A stretch of DNA of 64,000 bases. It comes from JAGVSR01 sp963825555. GTDB taxonomy: Bacteria > Pseudomonadota > Alphaproteobacteria > Rhizobiales > Hyphomicrobiaceae. The position numbers and the translations under genes are program-made. Where the stretch lies: positions 62,001-126,000 of the forward strand of contig CAWGTZ010000018.1 in assembly GCA_963825555.1 (NCBI GenBank). The letters run 5' to 3'. Below, piece after piece: positions 44,221 through 53,202 of the stretch. Numbering within the stretch: position 1 is the first letter of the stretch; every line of letters begins with the position of its first letter. Under the pieces are notes generated by a model. The model did not search any database and was not told the DNA's origin. It saw only the letters and a program-made list of their open reading frames with translations.

Positions 44221-45707
44221 CGGATCAACTGATAGCAGAGGGCTGCGATGAGCGCGGCAGCCGGGACAGTGACCACCCACGCGGCAGCAATTCCAAAGAC
44301 ATGCTGACGGCGAACAAGGCGCCGCTTTTCCTTCTTCTGGAAGTTGATGAGAGCTTCTTCCGGTGTCTGGTTGAGCTTGGAAGGCTCTAGAAAAACCGAA
44401 CGCGGCGAAACCGCTGGGTTCGGAACGCCTTTGTTGGTGATGTACTCGCGCAGGTATCCAACACCGAATACCGCGCCAATGGCGATATGGGTCGAGGAGA
44501 CAGGCAGGCCCATCGCGGAGGCCACCAGCACGGTGATGGCGGCCGAGAGCGCCACACAGAACGCACGGATCGGGTCCATCTTGGTGATCTTCTCGCCAAC
44601 CGTGCGGATGAGTTTCGGCCCGAACAGCGTCAGACCAAGTGAGATGCCGATGGCTCCGATCACCAGTACCCAAAGCGGCAGCACGACCTTTCCAGCATCC
44701 GCGGGACCGGCTTCCGCGACGGCCACGACGGCCGCTAAAGGACCGACGGCATTAGCGACGTCGTTGGCCCCATGTGCGAACGACAGAAGCGCCACGGCCC
44801 CGATGAGAGGCAGGGTGAACAATGCCGCGATGGATTTACGGCGGTTCTCGATAGTCGCCATCCGGCGGGCGATTGCGGGCCGTGTCAGGGCCAGACCGGC
44901 TGCGAAGAAGCCGATGCCGAATGCCCACACCGTCTGCCAATCCGGCTTCCAGATGCGGCTCAGGCCTTTGGTCACGAGGTACATGGCAAAAACGCCGGTC
45001 ATCAGGCCGACAAGGACCGGCACCCAGCGATAAGCCGCAGCTACCCTGTCTTCACGGTAGAGGATCAGCCATTTGATGAGCCCTAGGAAAGCCGCAGCAA
45101 TGATCCCTCCGCAGACCGGTGAGATCACCCAGCTCGCGGCGATCTTGCCCATGACCGACCAGTTAACGGCCGTCATGCCGGCGGCAGCCGCGCCGCCTCC
45201 CATCACGCCGCCGACAATCGAGTGCGTGGTTGAGACCGGAGCACCGAGATAGGTTGCAAGGTGGATCCAGAGCGCTGCCGCGAGCAGCGCCGACATCATC
45301 ACGTGGATGAAAGCGAGCGCCTCGAGTCCGTGCTCCTCGACCAGCAGCTCCTTGGACACCGTCTTGACCACGTCGCCGCCCGCGAGAATAGCGCCGGCGG
45401 CCTCGCACAGTGCGGCAATGGCGATGGCACCACCCATCGTCAGGACGCGGCTGCCCACCGCCGGTCCCATATTGTTGGCCACGTCGTTGGCGCCGATGTT
45501 GAGCGCCATGTAGGCGGCGATCACGGACGCAAAGATGACCAGAGTTGTATAAGACGTTGTGTCGATCGACAGACTGGCCGTGGCGACGGATCCGGCCATA
45601 AAGATGAGCAGGAGCCCTGGCTTGGCGAGCGACAGGGAAAGCGAATGGGTAGCTTGCTCAAGTTGGACGACCTTTTTCAGGTCCTTGTCCAGTGACGGCT
45701 TCCCCAT
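44205..45707 (-). CDS. pit: Pit-family inorganic phosphate transporter
   Basis: Membrane phosphate transporter with two PHO4/PiT repeats, NIGANDVANNMGPAVGSR and FAHGANDVANAVGPLA, the conserved Na+/phosphate signature. About 11 helices in 500 aa. The start at ATG 45707 (MGKPSLDKDL) has GGAG upstream; the frame extends to 45785 but without support. A DUF47/PhoU-like partner, often adjacent, is absent. Metal-phosphate symport with protons is likely, but the coupling ion cannot be read. Confidence 0.92.
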   Translation of the reverse strand: MGKPSLDKDLKKVVQLEQATHSLSLSLAKPGLLLIFMAGSVATASLSIDTTSYTTLVIFASVIAAYMALNIGANDVANNMGPAVGSRVLTMGGAIAIAALCEAAGAILAGGDVVKTVSKELLVEEHGLEALAFIHVMMSALLAAALWIHLATYLGAPVSTTHSIVGGVMGGGAAAAGMTAVNWSVMGKIAASWVISPVCGGIIAAAFLGLIKWLILYREDRVAAAYRWVPVLVGLMTGVFAMYLVTKGLSRIWKPDWQTVWAFGIGFFAAGLALTRPAIARRMATIENRRKSIAALFTLPLIGAVALLSFAHGANDVANAVGPLAAVVAVAEAGPADAGKVVLPLWVLVIGAIGISLGLTLFGPKLIRTVGEKITKMDPIRAFCVALSAAITVLVASAMGLPVSSTHIAIGAVFGVGYLREYITNKGVPNPAVSPRSVFLEPSKLNQTPEEALINFQKKEKRRLVRRQHVFGIAAAWVVTVPAAALIAALCYQLIRYFTG

Positions 45708-45876
45708 GTCGTCTCCGGAATTAGCGTAGTGGAGCCGGACCCCATAACACCCTTGGCGGGCATTTGTCACAAAACTGTTGCACAAAGTCTCGTCCGCACA
45801 CAGCCGGTCACCGATTGGCGGGTAAAAGAATTTTCCGGTTATACACGAGGCTGCTGAAGCGCGTTAGATCAATACA

Positions 45877-46923
45877 ATGTCGGAAACGAAGGGCGAGCAT
45901 ACGTTCGATCTGACCCTGGCCGGGGCCGCCCGAAATGGCACCCCGGTCCTCCAGGATGACCGCCGGTTTGCCTTTGGGTTGCTTGTGGCAGCAGCCTTCC
46001 ATGCCCTGCTCTTCGTCGGCTTCAACTCTGGCGAACCGCGGCGTCTCGGCGATCCTAGCGGCGCGGATGACGCGATCAGCGTTTCGATCATCACGGCAGC
46101 GGATCTGAAAGGGCGCGCGACTGTGGACGACCGAGCCGCCGGTCTGCCCACGCCGCCACCGATGCCAGCCCCAGCGGCCGAACCCGTCGAGACGGGCCCC
46201 AAGGCTCCTCCTGAGCCACCACAGCCGCCGGCCGAGCCCCAGGCTGAAGCGACGCCGGAGACGCCGCCCGCGTTGAAACCCTCGATCGAGGATGAACGTC
46301 CGCCTGAAGACAAGCAGCCAGAGACGAAGAAGGCGGTCGTAGAGCCGACGCCGGAACTGCTCGCGTTGCCCGACCCGAGCGAGCAGCCTGCGCCCAAGGC
46401 GGCGGAAGCCAAACCAGAACCATCCGAGGCCGAAGATGCGACACCCGAGGCGGCCAAGTCGGCGACGAAGAACGACAGCCAATCGGAGACCAGTGCGAAA
46501 CCGGAAAAGCCGCCTGCCAAGCCTGAAGCGAAACCAACTCAGAAGCCCCAGCCGAAGAAGACCGCCAAGCTGGATCTATCACCACCAGCGGTGTTCCGGT
46601 CTCCGGTCGGGGGCGGCGGCGCAGGCGTGCAGCGGCCAGCCGGTATCACGCGATCGGGTGAGAACGACGCCTTCGCGCGCGGTGTCATTCGCGCACTGCA
46701 ACAAACGATGCCACAACTGCGCGATACGTTCGGTCGCGTCACTGTGCGGATTACCCTCAACATGCAGGGCAACCTCGTGTCGACGCGGGTTCTGAAACCC
46801 TCCGATGTGGCCGGCCTGGATCAAAGCGTAGTGTTTGCGACCCAACAGTCGAGCTTCCCCTTCCCGCCGCACAATGCCAAGCCGGTCGATCTCGTCTTCA
46901 TCGTGACGTATATCTATCGCTAA
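45877..46923 (+). CDS. TonB-family energy-transduction protein
   Basis: Anchored periplasmic protein of 348 aa. An N-terminal membrane anchor near residues 30-52 (RFAFGLLVAAAFHALLFVGF) is followed by a Pro/Glu/Lys-rich spacer (about 80-240) and a C-terminal TonB-like domain with VTVRITLNMQGNLVSTRVLKPS. It probably links ExbB/ExbD-type energised motors to outer-membrane receptors, but no exbB, exbD or receptor gene is nearby, so it may serve a different envelope process. The divergent Pit start lies 170 bp away. Confidence 0.8.
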   Translation: MSETKGEHTFDLTLAGAARNGTPVLQDDRRFAFGLLVAAAFHALLFVGFNSGEPRRLGDPSGADDAISVSIITAADLKGRATVDDRAAGLPTPPPMPAPAAEPVETGPKAPPEPPQPPAEPQAEATPETPPALKPSIEDERPPEDKQPETKKAVVEPTPELLALPDPSEQPAPKAAEAKPEPSEAEDATPEAAKSATKNDSQSETSAKPEKPPAKPEAKPTQKPQPKKTAKLDLSPPAVFRSPVGGGGAGVQRPAGITRSGENDAFARGVIRALQQTMPQLRDTFGRVTVRITLNMQGNLVSTRVLKPSDVAGLDQSVVFATQQSSFPFPPHNAKPVDLVFIVTYIYR

Positions 46924-46995
46924 GCCATCATGCACAGGGTCGACCGCGCCTCGGCGGCCTCTCCCGGATCCGCAGAACAGAAGCGGCCCGTCAAT

Positions 46996-47454
46996 TCAAT
47001 AGCCCATGCATTCTTCGTAACGGCGCCACCAGTAGGCCTTGCCCGTCGCCTTCGCCTTCCGATACAGCCATGCGCACTCGCTGCTAGGCTGGGAATAGTA
47101 ATAGTAGGGACCGTAATAGTAGTAGGGCAGGCCGTAATACAAATAGCGATACTTTGGTTTGTAGTGCGGCTTGTAATGCGGTTTGTGGGATGGCTTCCAA
47201 TTCGGCTTGCCATAGCCTCCGCCCGGTTTGTATGCCGGCTTATGACTGGGCGTGAAGCCAGGCTGGAAAGAGTGCCCCTTGCCGGTTTTGCCGCCCTGGA
47301 AGGAGGGGCCGACGTGCGGCTTCATTCCACCACCATGGAACCCGCCGCCACTGAACCCGCCTCCGCCTTTGCGAGCCTCGGATAGCGACGGCGCGACCGT
47401 GAGGGCCGCGAGCAAAATGACCGCGCTCGAAAGCGCTGCCTTCATTTTTGACAT
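46996..47454 (-). CDS. Secreted Gly/Lys/Tyr-rich repeat protein
   Basis: A 152-residue predicted secreted protein. Signal peptide SAVILLAALTVAPSLSEA is followed by Gly/Phe repeats (GGGGFSGGGFHGGG), then Lys/His/Pro/Tyr repeats (HKPHYKPHYKPKYRY) and Tyr runs (LPYYYYGPYYYY), ending in WRRYEECMGY. Such composition suggests a surface or matrix structural protein, or metal/polysaccharide binding, by inference. Start taken at ATG 47454; TTG 47463 and ATG 47445 are possible. No homologue recognised. Confidence 0.7.
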   Translation of the reverse strand: MSKMKAALSSAVILLAALTVAPSLSEARKGGGGFSGGGFHGGGMKPHVGPSFQGGKTGKGHSFQPGFTPSHKPAYKPGGGYGKPNWKPSHKPHYKPHYKPKYRYLYYGLPYYYYGPYYYYSQPSSECAWLYRKAKATGKAYWWRRYEECMGY

Positions 47455-48237
47455 AACTTTCAACTCTCATTTGGTCTTCGAGGATCGGTGGGCGCCCTTA
47501 CATGACAGCGCTACTCGATCCGCCTCTTGCGCACTGGCCTGTCAGTCATGACCGCACCCTTGTCCGGCGGGGGAAACCAGCGCTTTGTTTTTATATTCTC
47601 AGCCCATTGCCCGGCGCTGCCATTGACGGAGGTCAACCGTTCCGCATGATCCGATTTCTGATCATTCCGATGTGATGGCCCCGAACCAAACCCGGCATCG
47701 CCACGGCCTTTTGTGTCGCTGCGCCCTGGCCGGATGCGAGTACGAAAGGGACGAGGCCGAAGATGAAGCGAAGGCGAAGGCGAAGGCGAAGGACATCATG
47801 CTGGAAGTTTCTGATCATTGCGATGTGATCGAGCGAACAGAGCCTACGATCACCACCGCCTTGTCAGACGTCAGCCCGCCTGCCGTTGCGGTGCTGGAGA
47901 TTGTTATCCAGCATGGGCATTGTGGCCCTGCGAATCCGCCAACCGGAAGACATCTGAAAGATGCGCACACACTCGCGTTTCGCGCCCTGGCTTGCGAGAA
48001 TTTTGCGCATTAGCGATTGGGAGAGTTCCGCTGATCTGAATGCGGGGCTGCTGGTCGCTGCAGTCCGACCACTGGCCAGAATAGAGAATGGCCGAGGCTG
48101 AAGGCGGCAAAGGTTACCCTGCTCAAGTGGCCTGTGTAGCTCTGCGAGAGCCTGCTGAAGCAGGCCATGTGCGAACCTTGGCCTGCATGAGTTCCTTTAC
48201 AGATGCGGATAAGGAGCCGCCCGCTCCGTGGCGCGCC
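47455..48237. other. Gene-poor region with RND remnant and repeats
   Basis: About 780 bp between the secreted-protein gene and the RND permease. It holds a decayed RND pump fragment (about 47655-47829), a pair of 22-bp imperfect direct repeats and the tandem GCGAAG unit, described separately. Further on, GCCTGCTgaAGCAGGC (48150-48165 region) could form a hairpin. Longer frames are shadows of these elements. Confidence 0.5.
47655..47829 (-). pseudogene. Decayed fragment of an RND efflux permease, flanked by direct repeats
   Basis: The minus strand translates FIFGLVPFVLASGQGAATQK-AVAM in one frame, matching FAFICGLIPLVIASGAGAATQKAVAM near the C-terminus of the intact pump at 48238-51402. Before this it has a four-fold GCGAAG repeat giving LRLRLRLR. 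The fragment covers only about 45 codons and is followed by unrelated sequence, so it is not functional. Two 22-bp copies, positions 47655-47676 and 47808-47829, differ by one base (C versus G at the 13th position, CATTCCG versus CATTGCG) and bracket it. This looks like a partial duplication of the pump gene followed by decay. Confidence 0.7.
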
Positions 48238-51200
48238 TCAATGGCCGGCGGGCGGGCTGCTGTCCTGTTGAGCGGGGGCGCCTGCCGCAGTTCCAGTCCA
48301 TGCATGCGCTTTTTCTCGCAACGTCTGGAACACGACATAAAGGCCTGGGATCACGAAAATGCCAATGAAGCTGGCCGCGATCATGCCGCCAAACACGCTC
48401 ATCGCTACCGCTTTCTGAGTTGCAGCACCCGCCCCGCTCGCGATCACAAGAGGGATCAGGCCGCAGATGAACGCGAAGGACGTCATCATCACCGCCCGGA
48501 AGCGCAGTCCGGCCGCTTCCACCGCCGCATCGACGATGCTCCGTCCATTGCGGCGTTGCTCCATCGCGTACTCGACGATCAGGATCGCATTCTTGGCCGC
48601 CAGCGCGATCAAAACGACAATGCCGATCTGCGCGAAGATGTTGTTGTCGAGCCCGGAGATCTTTAGAGCGGCGAGCGCGCCGAATAGGCCGACCACGATC
48701 GAGGCCAAGACCGCCACGGGAATTGTCCAGCTCTCATAGAGGGCGACGAGGAATAGATAGGCGAAAATCAACGCCAGGACCAGGATCGAACCGGTCTGGC
48801 CGCCCGCGGCCTTCTCCTGCAGCGCGGTCCCCGTCCACTCGTAGCTGAACCCTGAGGGCAGCGATGTGGCAGATAACTCCTCCATGGCTGCAATCGCCTC
48901 GCCAGTGGACCGGCCCGGCGCCGGGCCGCCCTGCAGCGTCACCGACCGGAGGTTGTTATAGCGAATGATGGAGGCTGGTCTCGTCACCAACGACGCCTCC
49001 GCGAACGCACGCAGAGGAATGAGGTCACCCTGTGATGAGCGAACTCGCACTCGGAAGATGTCATCGATGTTCATCCGTTCGGCCGCACTGGCCTGAACTT
49101 TCACCTGCCAGGTGCGTCCGAACTGGTTGAAGTCGTTGATGTAGGCGCCGCCCATCGTCGCCTGCAAAGTGGAAAAGATGTCGTTGATGGAAATGCCAAG
49201 TGTCTGAGCCCGCTCGCGGTCGATGTCGAGATACACTTGAGGCGTGCTGGCACCATAGGTTGTAAAAACACCCGCAAGCCGGGGCTCACTCTGGGCCGCG
49301 ATCATCAGGCCGCGGGCGACGCCCGCCAGGTCCTCCGGCTCGGCTCCCGACAGGCTTTGCAGCTGGTATTCGAAGCCGGAGCCGTTGCCAAGTCCGGCGA
49401 TCGGGGGAAGGTTGAACACGAAGATGTTGGCCGCGGCCACGGTCTGGAAGGTGGCGCGCAGATCGGCAAGCGCGGAAAAGACCGAAAGGGATTTGTCCTT
49501 GCGTTCCTCGAACGGCTTCAAGGTCACGACCATAAACGCCTTGTTCGATAACGACAGGCTGTCGAGCAGGCTGTAGCCGCTGACGCTGAAAACCGACTGC
49601 GCCCAGGGCTTGGACAGGATCACCCGATCGGCATCAGCCAGAACGGCCTTCGTGCGGTTGGTGGAGGCCGCATCGGGCAACTGCACCTCGCCCATGAACG
49701 CGCCCTGATCCTCCTCCGGTAGAAAGCCCGTAGGAACGGCCCCGTTGAGGACCACGGTCATGAACGCGAAGCCGGCGATGATGGCGAGGGTCAGGAGCAT
49801 CCGCCGCGCGATCCTCGACACCACGCCGACGTAAAAGTCACGGCCCTGGTCGATGCGCCGTTGTAGCGCCGCGACGACGCTCCACGGCTTCTGTCCCGGT
49901 TTCAGTAGGATCGAGCACAGCGCCGGCGACAGCGTCAGCGCATTGATGGCCGAAATGACCATGGCTACCGACACGGCGACGGCGAACTGCTGGTAGAGTT
50001 GCCCCGTAATGCCCGGGATGAAGGCTGTGGGGACGAATACTGACAGCAGCACGAGGGTGATGGCGATGATCGGCCCGGTGATTTGCCCCATGGCCTTCTC
50101 GGTGGCCTCGGCCGGGCTCAAGTGTGGCTCGTGCGCCATTGTGTGCTCGACCGCCTCGACCACGACGATGGCGTCGTCCACGACGATGCCGATGGCGAGG
50201 ATAAGCGCAAGCAGTGAAATCGTGTTCGCCGAGAATCCAAGGGCCAACATGACCGCAAAGGTACCGATGAGCGCTACCGGCACTGCGATGATGGGGATGA
50301 GAGTTGCACGAAGGTTGCCAAGAAAGACGAAGACGACGATGCCGACTAGGATGAAGGCTTCGATGAGCGTGTGCTTGACCAATTCGATCATCTTCTCCAC
50401 GAAGACCGTGGCGTCATACATCACCTCGGTGGCGACATCGTCGGGGAACAGCGGCTTCAACTCCTCGATCGTCTTGCGCACGCCTTCCGCCACCGCGATC
50501 GCGTTTGCACCCGGAGACTGATAGATGCCGATGCCTGCCCCAGGCTTGCCGTTAAAGCGCACGGAGGCGTCGCTGGATTTCGCGCCGAGCTCGACCCGAC
50601 CCAGATCCCTTATGCGCAAAAGTCCTCCCTCGGATGTTGAGCGCACAACGATGTTGCCGAACTCTTCCGGCGTGCTCATGCGGCCGCGGGTGGTGATATT
50701 GAGCTCGAAATCAATGTCGGTCGCGAGCGGGGCAGCGCCCACCCGGCCGACCGCCGCCTGGACGTTCTGCTCCTCGATGGCCTTGGTCACCTCCTGGATG
50801 GGAACACCGAGGCTCGCCATTCGCTCCAGATCGAGCCAGACGCGCATGGCATATTCCTTGGCACCGAAGAGGCTTGCCTGGCCGACGCCCGGCACCCGCG
50901 CGAGGCGGTCTAGAAGTGTGATGGTCGCGAAATTCGTAAGGAACAGCTCGTCTCGGGTTCCGTTGGGCGAATGGATCGCAATCACCTGCAGAAGCGCGGA
51001 GGACTGCTTTTTCACCGTCACCCCGAGCCGCTGGACCTCGGGCGGCAACTGCGAAGTAGCTTGGGTGACTTTGTTCATCACGTTGACGGTGTTGAGGTCC
51101 GGGTCGGAGCCAACCTCGAAACTAACGGTGAGCGAGTAGCTCCCGTCGCTGCCCGAGTTCGACTTCATATAGATCATACGGTCGACGCCGTTGACCTTCC

Positions 51201-51402
51201 CCTCGATGATCTGGGCGATACTCGCCTCGACAGCGGCGGCTGAGGCTCCGGGATAGGTCGCAGTAACGCTCACCTGGGGAGGCACGATCTCGGGAAACTG
51301 CGCGACCGGGATGACGGAGAGAGCGATGAGGCCGGCGATGGAAATGACGATCGAGATGACAAAGGCAAGGCGAGGCCGCCGAATGAAGACCGCCGAAATC
51401 AT
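48238..51402 (-). CDS. RND efflux permease (HAE-1/AcrB-MexB type)
   Basis: Inner-membrane proton-driven multidrug transporter of 1054 aa. N-terminus MISAVFIRRPRLAFVISIVISIAGLIALSVIPVAQFPEI is typical. Proton-relay Asp pair lies in AIGIVVDDAIVVVEAVEH. Two large periplasmic domains and twelve helices are visible, ending FICGLIPLVIASGAGAATQKAVAM and a C-terminal helix. The start overlaps the stop of the adaptor gene (ATGA). No outer-membrane channel gene follows, so it may use a TolC-type protein encoded elsewhere. Confidence 0.95.
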   Translation of the reverse strand: MISAVFIRRPRLAFVISIVISIAGLIALSVIPVAQFPEIVPPQVSVTATYPGASAAAVEASIAQIIEGKVNGVDRMIYMKSNSGSDGSYSLTVSFEVGSDPDLNTVNVMNKVTQATSQLPPEVQRLGVTVKKQSSALLQVIAIHSPNGTRDELFLTNFATITLLDRLARVPGVGQASLFGAKEYAMRVWLDLERMASLGVPIQEVTKAIEEQNVQAAVGRVGAAPLATDIDFELNITTRGRMSTPEEFGNIVVRSTSEGGLLRIRDLGRVELGAKSSDASVRFNGKPGAGIGIYQSPGANAIAVAEGVRKTIEELKPLFPDDVATEVMYDATVFVEKMIELVKHTLIEAFILVGIVVFVFLGNLRATLIPIIAVPVALIGTFAVMLALGFSANTISLLALILAIGIVVDDAIVVVEAVEHTMAHEPHLSPAEATEKAMGQITGPIIAITLVLLSVFVPTAFIPGITGQLYQQFAVAVSVAMVISAINALTLSPALCSILLKPGQKPWSVVAALQRRIDQGRDFYVGVVSRIARRMLLTLAIIAGFAFMTVVLNGAVPTGFLPEEDQGAFMGEVQLPDAASTNRTKAVLADADRVILSKPWAQSVFSVSGYSLLDSLSLSNKAFMVVTLKPFEERKDKSLSVFSALADLRATFQTVAAANIFVFNLPPIAGLGNGSGFEYQLQSLSGAEPEDLAGVARGLMIAAQSEPRLAGVFTTYGASTPQVYLDIDRERAQTLGISINDIFSTLQATMGGAYINDFNQFGRTWQVKVQASAAERMNIDDIFRVRVRSSQGDLIPLRAFAEASLVTRPASIIRYNNLRSVTLQGGPAPGRSTGEAIAAMEELSATSLPSGFSYEWTGTALQEKAAGGQTGSILVLALIFAYLFLVALYESWTIPVAVLASIVVGLFGALAALKISGLDNNIFAQIGIVVLIALAAKNAILIVEYAMEQRRNGRSIVDAAVEAAGLRFRAVMMTSFAFICGLIPLVIASGAGAATQKAVAMSVFGGMIAASFIGIFVIPGLYVVFQTLREKAHAWTGTAAGAPAQQDSSPPAGH

Positions 51403-52541
51403 GGTGCGACATCCTTGCCAGTTTTGTCTGCAAGGGGCATCGGTTGCGGATTGACCTTGGCTCCCGGCTTCACTCGCTGCTGCCCCTGCACGATCACCCG
51501 TTCACCGGCAGCGACGCCTTCACTGACGGCCGCTAGGCCGTCGCGTTCCATGCCCAGCTTGAGACGACGTTCCTCCACAACATCGTCCTTATTGACCACG
51601 TAGAGAAAGCGCCCGGCCTGATCGGTGGCCACGGCCGCGAGCGGGACGACCGTGAATTCCTTCGGCGCAGTCTGTTCGATAGTGACGCGAACCGTTTGAC
51701 CGTCAGTCAACATACCGTCCGGATTGGGGAAAACCGCTCGCACAAGTTGCCCGTCGGTGCGCGGATCTACCAGCACATCCAGGAAATCCATCTTGCCTGA
51801 TTGGGGCAGAAAGCTACCATCCGCAAGTCTCGCCTTCACTGATAACTTCTCAACTTTGGTTTCTCGCCGTGCCTTGATTAGCTCCGCCTGCGTCACGGGG
51901 AAGAGTACGTGCATCTCATCGGTGCGCACCACGGTCGTCAGCACGCCCGTTTCGGGACTGACGAGATTGCCGGGGGTGACGGCCTCCCGGCCGACGCGAC
52001 CGTCGATTGGTGATTTTATTTCGGTATACGAGAGTTTGATCTCCGCATCCTGGATGGCGGCCTTGGCCTCCATCACGCTCGCCCGAGCGCGGGCCTCTTC
52101 TGCGACATTGACGTCGAGCTGCGCCTGGGAGGCGACCTGCCGGCTCTCGAGGGTCTTGTAGCGTTCAAGTTGTGCGGCGGCGTTCTTGAGCGTCGCCTCT
52201 GCCGCTGCGAGCTGTGCCTTGCGCTGAGCGAGCGCGGCCTCAAACGGTTCCCGCTCGATCGTGAACAGGAGTTGGCCCTTCTTAACCTGGGCGCCGGCCT
52301 CGAAGCGCTGCTCGACGAGGAACCCCTGCACGCGCGCGCGGATCTCGACTTTCTCAATAGCCTCGACGCGGCCGATGAATTCCGCCTGGCGGCCGAGTGG
52401 CCGGGTCTCGGCCGGCACGACGAGCACCGCGGGGGGCGTTGCAGGCGGCTTCGGTGCCTGTGCATGCGCCATACTCACCAAAGTAAGAAGCCCGGCTGCC
52501 AAAAACCAAACACGGAACCGGGAGAAGGAAAAAAGTGACAT
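51399..52541 (-). CDS. RND efflux periplasmic adaptor (membrane-fusion protein)
   Basis: Periplasmic adaptor (AcrA/MexA type) of 380 aa. A signal sequence MSLFSFSRFRVWFLAAGLLTLVSMAHAQ precedes a lipoyl-like domain (IRARVQGFLVEQRFEAGAQVKKGQLLFTI), a helical hairpin rich in Ala, Glu and Lys, then a beta-barrel (TEIKSPIDGRVGREAVTPGNLVSPE). Start ATG 52541 is preceded by GGTGG; a longer frame from 52643 includes upstream DNA with the operator region and is not supported. No lipid-attachment Cys is seen. Stop overlaps the permease start. Confidence 0.92.
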   Translation of the reverse strand: MSLFSFSRFRVWFLAAGLLTLVSMAHAQAPKPPATPPAVLVVPAETRPLGRQAEFIGRVEAIEKVEIRARVQGFLVEQRFEAGAQVKKGQLLFTIEREPFEAALAQRKAQLAAAEATLKNAAAQLERYKTLESRQVASQAQLDVNVAEEARARASVMEAKAAIQDAEIKLSYTEIKSPIDGRVGREAVTPGNLVSPETGVLTTVVRTDEMHVLFPVTQAELIKARRETKVEKLSVKARLADGSFLPQSGKMDFLDVLVDPRTDGQLVRAVFPNPDGMLTDGQTVRVTIEQTAPKEFTVVPLAAVATDQAGRFLYVVNKDDVVEERRLKLGMERDGLAAVSEGVAAGERVIVQGQQRVKPGAKVNPQPMPLADKTGKDVAP

Positions 52542-52658
52542 TGTTCCACCAACAGAATTGTAAACGCCAATCCATAGCATGCGGCCTCGTCTTTTCACTA
52601 GTTGATTGGCCCAGCTCGTTCTTGTATCGCCCGGAAAGGTCACGCATCACGCCTGGGC

Positions 52659-52676
52659 TGTCATGTTATCATGACA
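52659..52676. promoter_or_regulatory. 18-bp inverted repeat, candidate efflux operator
   Basis: TGTCATG-TTAT-CATGACA is a perfect 7-bp inverted repeat with a four-base spacer, located 118 bp upstream of the adaptor start and 41 bp before the divergent membrane gene. Such repeats suit a dimeric TetR- or MarR-like repressor. No regulator gene is adjacent, so its regulator would be encoded elsewhere. Confidence 0.5.
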
Positions 52677-52716
52677 TGGCTACGATTTCGGATCGTGCCT
52701 GCCGAGCCTAAAGACC

Positions 52717-53166
52717 ATGATCTCCTCTCCCCTTCCCCATCACCGCTTCGTCAACTGGGTCGCTCTCGTTGGCGCCACATGGCTCATCTTGCAGGGTCTG
52801 TGGTGGATCTGCTGGTACGAAGCCCACGAGGGTTGTACGACTGGTCGAGTACCCGGCGTCACGCCACTCGCTCTTTTTTCGGCGGGAGGTGTGCTCTTGA
52901 CTACGGCCTTCTGGCGGCTGGTGGTGCAACGTCGCAGGAGCCTCGGTCTCGATGATGGACCTGTATGGCTGGCGATCGCGCTCTATCTCGCTCAGACCGC
53001 CGTGATACTCGTCGGCGACTGGCTATGGCTCGAGGACTGTCTGCAAGAGCGAGGCGACGGCTCGGGCCGGCAGCTCATCTTTTTCCTTTTGTGGGCTGGA
53101 ATGGCCTTTCTGTCGCTTGGCCTCGCGTTGCGCAATCTCTATATGCTTCTCACAAGGGGGCGCTGA
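52717..53166 (+). CDS. Small integral membrane protein, function unknown
   Basis: A 149-residue protein with four apparent membrane helices (for example NWVALVGATWLILQGLWWICWY, TPLALFSAGGVLLTTAFW, PVWLAIALYLAQTAVILVGDWLW, LIFFLLWAGMAFLSLGLAL). It starts divergently from the efflux operon and lies 36 bp before bolA. I do not recognise the family; it might be coregulated with the pump through the shared inverted repeat. Confidence 0.6.
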   Translation: MISSPLPHHRFVNWVALVGATWLILQGLWWICWYEAHEGCTTGRVPGVTPLALFSAGGVLLTTAFWRLVVQRRRSLGLDDGPVWLAIALYLAQTAVILVGDWLWLEDCLQERGDGSGRQLIFFLLWAGMAFLSLGLALRNLYMLLTRGR

Positions 53167-53202
53167 CACGCGAAATCCCTACTTCAATTGAGGTGTTAAT
53201 CG

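Noticed and set aside
47672..48013. A 113-codon plus-strand frame rich in Glu/Ala/Lys repeats
   Set aside because: It results from the antisense of the RND remnant and its GCGAAG expansion.
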